A DNA stretch of 64,000 bases, taken from NCBI RefSeq assembly GCF_900177415.1, contig NZ_FXAF01000002.1, positions 186,001-250,000 of the forward strand. The letters run 5' to 3'. Position 1 is the stretch's first letter; the number at the start of each line of letters is the position of its first letter. Source of the stretch: Xaviernesmea oryzae. GTDB taxonomy: Bacteria; Pseudomonadota; Alphaproteobacteria; Rhizobiales; Rhizobiaceae. Below are positions 59,374 to 64,000 of the stretch, piece by piece. The notes under the pieces are model-generated. The model was not told the DNA's origin. It was given only the letters and a program-made list of their open reading frames with translations, and did no database searches. Position numbers and translations under genes: made by a program.

Positions 59374-60819
59374 ATGACGGAACAGAACTATCCGGTGTAT
59401 GGCGAAATCACCGGCCCGATCGTGATGATCGGCTTCGGTTCGATCGGTCGCGGCACGCTGCCGCTGATCGAACGCCATTTCAAATTCGACAAGAGCCGGA
59501 TGGTCGTCATCGATCCGAGCGACGATCACAAGGATCTCCTCGAGAAGCACGGCGTCCGCTACATTAAGGAATATGTCACCAAGGAAAACTACAAGGATCT
59601 GCTGAAGCCGCTGCTGACCGCCGGCGGCGGCCAGGGCTTCTGCGTCAACCTTTCGGTCGATACCGGCTCGCTCGACATCATGAAGCTGTGCCGCAAGCTG
59701 GACGCCCTCTACATCGACACCGTCGTCGAGCCCTGGCTCGGCTTCTATTTCGACAAGGACCTGAAGAACGCCGACCGCACCAACTATGCGCTGCGCGAAA
59801 CCGTCCGCCACGAAAAGAAGAAGAATCCGGGCGGCGCGACGGCCGTTTCCACCTGCGGCGCGAACCCCGGCATGGTCTCCTGGTTCGTCAAGCAGGCGCT
59901 CGTCAACCTCGCCAAAGACACCGGCCTGAAGTTCGAGGAACCCGACCAGCACGACCGCGAAGGCTGGGCCAAGCTGATGAAGAAGCTCGGCGTCAAGGGC
60001 ATCCATATCGCCGAGCGCGATACGCAGCGCACCAAGCACCCGAAGCCGCTCAACGTCTTCTGGAACACCTGGTCCGTCGAAGGCTTCATCTCCGAAGGCC
60101 TGCAGCCGGCCGAGCTCGGCTGGGGCACGCACGAAGAGTGGATGCCGAAGAACGCCAAGAAGCACAAGAAGGGCTGCCAGGCCGCCATCTACCTGGAACA
60201 GCCGGGCGCCAACACCCGCGTCCGCAGCTGGTGCCCGACCCCCGGCCCGCAATACGGCTTCCTCGTCACCCACAACGAATCCATCTCGATCGCCGACTAT
60301 TTCACGGTCCGCGACAAGGATGGCGAAGTGACCTTCCGCCCGACCTGCCATTACGCCTACCACCCGGCCAACGACGCCGTGCTTTCGCTGCACGAGATGT
60401 TCGGCAACGGCGGCACGCCGCAGCCGGTCCACCACGTTCTCGACGAGGACGAGCTGGAGGACGGCATCGACGAACTCGGCGTCCTGCTCTACGGCCACGA
60501 GAAGAACGCCTACTGGTACGGTTCGCGCCTGTCGGTGGAGGAAACCCGCCGCATCGCGCCTTACCAGAACGCCACCGGCCTGCAGGTGACCTCCGCCGTG
60601 CTCGCCGGCATGGTCTGGGCGCTTGAAAACCCGAAGGCCGGCATCGTCGAGGCCGACGAGATCGACTACAAGCGTTGCCTCGAAGTGCAGCTTCCCTATC
60701 TCGGCCCGGTCGAAGGCCACTATACCGACTGGACCCCGCTCGACGGCCGCCCGGGCCTCTTCCCGGAAGACATCGACGAGAAGGACCCCTGGCAGTTCAG
60801 GAACATTTTGGTCCGCTGA
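59374..60819 (+). CDS. hss: Homospermidine synthase
   Basis: 481-aa NAD-dependent enzyme that forms sym-homospermidine from putrescine, typical of rhizobia. GPIVMIGFGSIGRGTLPLIE is the nucleotide-binding start; CVNLSVDTGSLDIM, VSTCGANPGMVSWFVKQAL and ETRRIAPYQNATGLQVTSAV are conserved. AAGGAG precedes ATG 59374. A strong terminator follows. Polyamine supply matters for growth and stress tolerance in these bacteria. Confidence 0.96.
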   Translation: MTEQNYPVYGEITGPIVMIGFGSIGRGTLPLIERHFKFDKSRMVVIDPSDDHKDLLEKHGVRYIKEYVTKENYKDLLKPLLTAGGGQGFCVNLSVDTGSLDIMKLCRKLDALYIDTVVEPWLGFYFDKDLKNADRTNYALRETVRHEKKKNPGGATAVSTCGANPGMVSWFVKQALVNLAKDTGLKFEEPDQHDREGWAKLMKKLGVKGIHIAERDTQRTKHPKPLNVFWNTWSVEGFISEGLQPAELGWGTHEEWMPKNAKKHKKGCQAAIYLEQPGANTRVRSWCPTPGPQYGFLVTHNESISIADYFTVRDKDGEVTFRPTCHYAYHPANDAVLSLHEMFGNGGTPQPVHHVLDEDELEDGIDELGVLLYGHEKNAYWYGSRLSVEETRRIAPYQNATGLQVTSAVLAGMVWALENPKAGIVEADEIDYKRCLEVQLPYLGPVEGHYTDWTPLDGRPGLFPEDIDEKDPWQFRNILVR

Positions 60820-60844
60820 GACCAGCCGGACGACCCGTCGAACG

Positions 60845-60872
60845 ACCGCCTGCCCCCCGGCAGGCGGTTTTT
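60845..60872 (+). terminator. Terminator after hss
   Basis: ACCGCCTGCC (60845-60854), loop CCCC, GGCAGGCGGT (60859-60868), then TTTTG: a perfect 10-bp hairpin. Confidence 0.9.
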
Positions 60873-60977
60873 GTGTGTTGAAAGCCCCTGCCTTTTCAAG
60901 GCCACATCTTGCGTTACATAGGGTCGAGGCGGCATGTTTGTGCCCCCAGGGACGGACCGAATCGCGGGAGACACATC

Positions 60978-61340
60978 ATGAAACTGAAAGCGAGCCTTGC
61001 GCTCATCGCCGCAGCCAGCCTTACCGCCTGCGTTTCCGCGCCGCCGCCGCGCCAGCTTCCCCAGCCGACGCAGCCCCGCGGCGTCGAGGGCTCCTGGGTC
61101 GATCCGAACGGCATCGTCTCCAGCTTCCAGGGGGGCACGTTCAACACCCGCTCCAGCGACAGCAACACGCTGCTGGCGTCCGGCACCTACGTCAATCTCT
61201 CGCCGACGCTCGTCGAGATCAGCATGACCTCGCTCGTGAGGAAGACGCAGTCGCGCGTCAACTGCTCGCTCGTCACGCCGAACCAGCTCAATTGCACGCA
61301 GGACAGCGGCGCCCAGTTCTCGCTGATGCGCCGCGGCTAA
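60978..61340 (+). CDS. Omp10-like outer-membrane lipoprotein
   Basis: 120 aa. Lipoprotein signal peptide [20 protein letters not shown] with lipobox LTAC (Cys18), a Pro-rich spacer, then [20 protein letters not shown] and [18 protein letters not shown]. Order, size and motif recall Omp10 of Brucella, also a rhizobial lipoprotein family. GGGAGA precedes ATG 60978. Its own terminator follows. Confidence 0.8.
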   Translation: MKLKASLALIAAASLTACVSAPPPRQLPQPTQPRGVEGSWVDPNGIVSSFQGGTFNTRSSDSNTLLASGTYVNLSPTLVEISMTSLVRKTQSRVNCSLVTPNQLNCTQDSGAQFSLMRRG

Positions 61341-61365
61341 GAAACCCGGAAAACCGGCATTTTTG

Positions 61366-61391
61366 AAAACCCCGCCCCGGCGGGGTTTTCG
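61366..61391 (+). terminator. Terminator after the Omp10-like gene
   Basis: AAAACCCCG (61366-61374), loop CCCCGG, CGGGGTTTT (61381-61389), then TC. The stem is perfect and ends in the T-run. Confidence 0.85.
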
Positions 61392-61529
61392 CGTTTTGCG
61401 CGCATGAGCTCAAAGCGCGCACCATTGTCATATTTCCCTTGAAACGGCTTTCTCTTGGTGAAAACATGCGTCGCACAACGATTGTCACGGTGGGACAGTA
61501 GAACAATCGGAGCAAGGCGGCAGGGACCT

Positions 61530-61559
61530 GCCGATAAAAACAGGGCCGATAAAAACAGG
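61530..61559. repeat. Exact 15-bp tandem repeat in the nucleotidase leader
   Basis: GCCGATAAAAACAGG at 61530-61544 is repeated without gap at 61545-61559. It ends at the ribosome site (AGGAGAG) of the nucleotidase gene. Confidence 0.7.
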
Positions 61560-61570
61560 AGAGAGACCAG

Positions 61571-63571
61571 ATGATGAAGACATTGAGGTTCGGGCTGATG
61601 ACCGCTTCGGTCCTGGCCCTTTCAGGCGGCGCGGCGCTCGCCGATTTCGAGCTCAATATCCTGCACATCAACGACTTCCATTCGCGCATCGAATCCATCA
61701 ACAAGACCGATTCCACCTGCTCGGCGGAAGAGGAAGGCAAGGGGGAATGCTTCGGCGGCGCCGCACGCCTGCTCACCGCCATCAACCAGACGCGCGACGG
61801 CCTGAAGGCCCAGAACAAGAACGTCATCCTGCTGAACGGCGGCGACAATTTCCAGGGCTCGCTCTTCTACACGACCTACAAGGGCGCCACCGAAGCCGAA
61901 ATGCTGAACGCCATGAAGTTCGACGCCATGACCGTCGGCAACCATGAATTCGACGACAGCGACGACGTGCTCGCCACCTTCCTCGACAAGGTGCAGTTCC
62001 CGGTCGTGACCGCCAATGTCGTGCCGAGCGCTGCCGCCAAGATCGGCGATCGCATCAAGCCTTCGATCGTGCTTGAGGTCGGCGGCCAGAAGATCGGCAT
62101 CGTCGGCGCCGTCACCAACGACACGCCGGAAATCGCCAATCCCGGCCCGAACATCACCATCGCCGACGATGTCGCCAAGATCACCGAAGCCGTCCAGGCG
62201 GTGAAGGCGCAGGGCGTCGACAAGATCATCGCGCTCACCCATGTCGGTTACCCGCGCGACCTCTCGGCCATCGCCAAGATCCCGGATGTCGACGTGGTCG
62301 TCGGCGGCCATACCCACACGCTGCTCTCCAACACGGTCCAGAATGCCGAAGGTCCCTACCCGACCTGGGTCGACAATCCCGGCGGCTACAAGGTTCCCGT
62401 CGTCCAGGCCTACCAGTACTCCAAATATCTCGGCGACCTGAAAGTCGTCTTCGACGATAGCGGCGTCGTGAAGAGCGCCGAAGGCGAGCCGATCCTCATC
62501 GATGCCAAATTCCAGCCGGATCAGGCCATAGCCGCGCGCATCAACGAGCTGAAGGCGCCGATCGAAGAGCTGAAGAAGAAGGTCGTCGGCGCCTCCGACG
62601 CCGTCATCGACGGCGACCGCCGCAGCTGCCGCGCCAAGGAGTGCTCGATGGGCAACCTCCTCGCCGACGCGCAGCTCGATCGCGTCAAGGGCCAGGGCAT
62701 CACCATCTCGATTCAGAACGGCGGCGGTCTGCGCGCCTCGATCGACGCCGGCGAAGTCACCATGGGCGAAGTCTTGACGGTCCTGCCGTTCCAGAACACC
62801 ATTGCCACCTTCCAGATCAAGGGTTCCGACATCGTCGCCGCCCTCGAAAACGGCGTCAGCCAGATCGACGACGGGGCGGGCCGCTTCCCGCAGGTCGCCG
62901 GCCTGAAATTCTCCTTCGACAAGTCGAAGCCCGCCGGCAGCCGTGTCAGCGACGTTCAGGTCAAGGAGGGCGACGGCTTTGCCCCGATCGACCCGAACAA
63001 GGTCTACGGCGTGGTCACCAACAACTATGTCCGTTCCGGCGGCGACGGCTATAAGATCTTCGCCACCGGTGCGCAGAACGCCTACGACTACGGTCCGAAC
63101 CTCGAACAGGCTGTCGCCGATTATCTCGGCGCTCACAATCCCTACAAGCCCTATACGGACGGCCGCATCACCGACCTGACGCCGGCAAGCTACACGCCGC
63201 CGGCAAAGCCCGCGCCTGCCGCTCCGCCGGCTGCTCCCGCCGCGTCCCAATCGGCCCAGGCGACACCGGCACCTGCAGCGCCGGCTCCCGCCGCTCCTGC
63301 TGCTCCTGCGGCTCCTGCTCCTGCCGCACCGGCCACCCCTGCACCGGCAGCTCCGGCAGCTCCGGCGGCTCCGGTAGCTCCGGCGGCACCGGCCGCATCG
63401 GCTCCGGCCGGCCCGACCAAGTACACGGTCGTGAAGGGCGACTCGCTCTGGAAGATCGCCGAGGCTCACTACGGCAACGGCGAGGAGTGGACGAGGATTG
63501 CCGAGGCCAATGCGCTGCGCAACCCGAACATCATCCATGTCGGCGCCGAACTGGAGCTCCCGGCAAGGTGA
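61571..63571 (+). CDS. Exported 5'-nucleotidase/UshA-type esterase with LysM domain
   Basis: 666 aa. Signal peptide about 1-25 (ending ALADF). The metallophosphatase domain has NILHINDFHSRIE, LLNGGDNFQGSLF, VGNHEFDDSD and VVVGGHTHTLLS; the C-terminal nucleotidase domain has QNGGGLRASIDAGEVTMGEV and NNYVRSGGDGYKIF. A linker rich in Ala and Pro (about 540-616) leads to one LysM domain (616-663, YTVVKGDSLWKIAEAHYGNG), so the enzyme should be tethered to peptidoglycan. Hydrolyses nucleotides or UDP-sugars in the periplasm. ATG 61574 is an alternative start. Confidence 0.9.
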   Translation: MMKTLRFGLMTASVLALSGGAALADFELNILHINDFHSRIESINKTDSTCSAEEEGKGECFGGAARLLTAINQTRDGLKAQNKNVILLNGGDNFQGSLFYTTYKGATEAEMLNAMKFDAMTVGNHEFDDSDDVLATFLDKVQFPVVTANVVPSAAAKIGDRIKPSIVLEVGGQKIGIVGAVTNDTPEIANPGPNITIADDVAKITEAVQAVKAQGVDKIIALTHVGYPRDLSAIAKIPDVDVVVGGHTHTLLSNTVQNAEGPYPTWVDNPGGYKVPVVQAYQYSKYLGDLKVVFDDSGVVKSAEGEPILIDAKFQPDQAIAARINELKAPIEELKKKVVGASDAVIDGDRRSCRAKECSMGNLLADAQLDRVKGQGITISIQNGGGLRASIDAGEVTMGEVLTVLPFQNTIATFQIKGSDIVAALENGVSQIDDGAGRFPQVAGLKFSFDKSKPAGSRVSDVQVKEGDGFAPIDPNKVYGVVTNNYVRSGGDGYKIFATGAQNAYDYGPNLEQAVADYLGAHNPYKPYTDGRITDLTPASYTPPAKPAPAAPPAAPAASQSAQATPAPAAPAPAAPAAPAAPAPAAPATPAPAAPAAPAAPVAPAAPAASAPAGPTKYTVVKGDSLWKIAEAHYGNGEEWTRIAEANALRNPNIIHVGAELELPAR

Positions 63572-63663
63572 AACGGCAGGCATGCCGCCCGCAAGCGGGA
63601 ACCGGTTTCGGGCGGCGGCACGCATGGACGGATGAGAGAAGGACAATTTGTCCCGCTTCTTGC

Positions 63664-63697
63664 GCCGGTCCGGGGTTTCCCGGGCCGGCTTTTCTTT
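63664..63697 (+). terminator. Terminator after the nucleotidase gene
   Basis: GCCGGTCCGGG (63664-63674), loop GTTT, CCCGGGCCGGC (63679-63689), then TTTTCTTTC: 11-bp hairpin with one G-T pair. Confidence 0.85.
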
Positions 63698-63758
63698 CTA
63701 AATAATCCGCAGCCTCACACGCGTGAACGCACCGGCTTCTTCAATCTGAAAGTGTTCC

Positions 63759-64000
63759 ATGAACCCGACCTCCGCCCCTTTGCCCTCCGACCGTCCGAAG
63801 GCGAGCCTCGGCAAGGTCGGCGTGCTGCTCGTCAATCTCGGCACGCCTGACGGCACGGATTACTGGCCGATGCGGCGCTATCTCGCCGAATTCCTCTCCG
63901 ACCGGCGGGTGATCGAATGGTCGCGGCTCTACTGGTATCCGATCCTCTACGGCATCGTCCTGAACAAGCGACCGCAGAAGGTCGGCAAGGCCTATGAGGC
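63759..64000 (+). CDS. hemH: Ferrochelatase, 5' end only
   Basis: Inserts iron into protoporphyrin IX, last step of haem synthesis. Only the first 80 codons are in the window; the frame runs off the right edge. [39 protein letters not shown] and [12 protein letters not shown] are unmistakable. It begins at ATG 63759, downstream of the nucleotidase terminator. The DUF3445 gene about 4.5 kb upstream is another haem protein, but no operon link is seen. Confidence 0.94.
   Translation, partial: MNPTSAPLPSDRPKASLGKVGVLLVNLGTPDGTDYWPMRRYLAEFLSDRRVIEWSRLYWYPILYGIVLNKRPQKVGKAYE

Noticed and set aside
61430..61500. Pho box before the nucleotidase gene
   Set aside because: Two TTGTCA-like words occur, but their distance does not match the 11-nt period of PhoB sites.
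61622..63646. 674-codon open frame opposite the LysM nucleotidase
   Set aside because: Arg/Gly-rich mirror of a well-supported exported enzyme; no family features.
1..64000. CRISPR arrays, tRNA, rRNA, IS elements
   Set aside because: No regularly spaced repeats, no tRNA cloverleaf or rRNA segment recognised by eye, no transposase frame. A tRNAscan-SE run would be needed to exclude tRNAs fully.

Overview
The window is a dense, GC-rich stretch of chromosome from an alphaproteobacterium of the order Rhizobiales, most probably the Rhizobiaceae (Sinorhizobium/Ensifer, Rhizobium, Shinella relatives). Pointers to this are homospermidine synthase, an Omp10-like lipoprotein, GapR (DUF2312), DUF1192/DUF1465/DUF1244 genes, rhizobial mosaic intergenic repeats, a tkt-gap-(cvrA)-pgk-fbaB glycolysis string and a 6S RNA directly after zapA. 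I cannot name the species. No tRNA, rRNA, CRISPR array, IS element or prophage was found. Nearly everything is core genome; the two toxin-antitoxin modules are the clearest accessory DNA.

Layout. 1-3610 (minus): ruvC, ruvA and ruvB, with one AbrB-antitoxin/PIN-toxin module between ruvC and ruvA and a second, different one between ruvA and ruvB. 3828-9725: single genes (HAMP-like orphan, LLM flavin oxidoreductase, yebC, pyridoxamine-oxidase-fold protein, metallo-beta-lactamase-fold protein, dienelactone hydrolase, GNAT). 9784-16752 (minus): zauP-zapA, 6S RNA, a three-gene two-component cluster, then a CNNM/TlyC protein, fau and ymdB. 17105-24958 (plus): tkt, gap, a K+/H+ antiporter, pgk and class I fbaB. 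25150-29403: small enzymes, an MFS carrier, DUF1192, a candidate small RNA and DUF1465, with two CtrA-type boxes. 29827-39134: rpmE, an ABC exporter, a glycoamylase-family protein, a MotA-like/OmpA-like motor pair, suhB, a Sel1-repeat protein and a ThiE-like protein. 39246-42985: TauE/SafE, ArsR-type regulator, two DUF465 proteins, purE-purK, rpmJ. 43082-49938: TPR and hydrolase genes, pyk with DUF1036, N-formylglutamate amidohydrolase, DUF1244, gapR. 50009-64000: DUF882 envelope protein, NtrC-type regulator, pepF, pabB-pabC, DUF3445, homospermidine synthase, an Omp10-like lipoprotein, a LysM 5'-nucleotidase and the start of hemH.

How the parts relate. Central carbon metabolism dominates (tkt, gap, pgk, fbaB, pyk). 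Similar LacI-type dyads with a central CG occur upstream of both fbaB and the pyk operon, suggesting a shared regulator. Cell-cycle and chromosome biology is also well represented (ruvCAB, zapA/zauP, gapR, CtrA-type boxes). The most unusual architecture is the ruvCAB operon carrying two unrelated toxin-antitoxin modules fused into it by overlapping stop/start codons.
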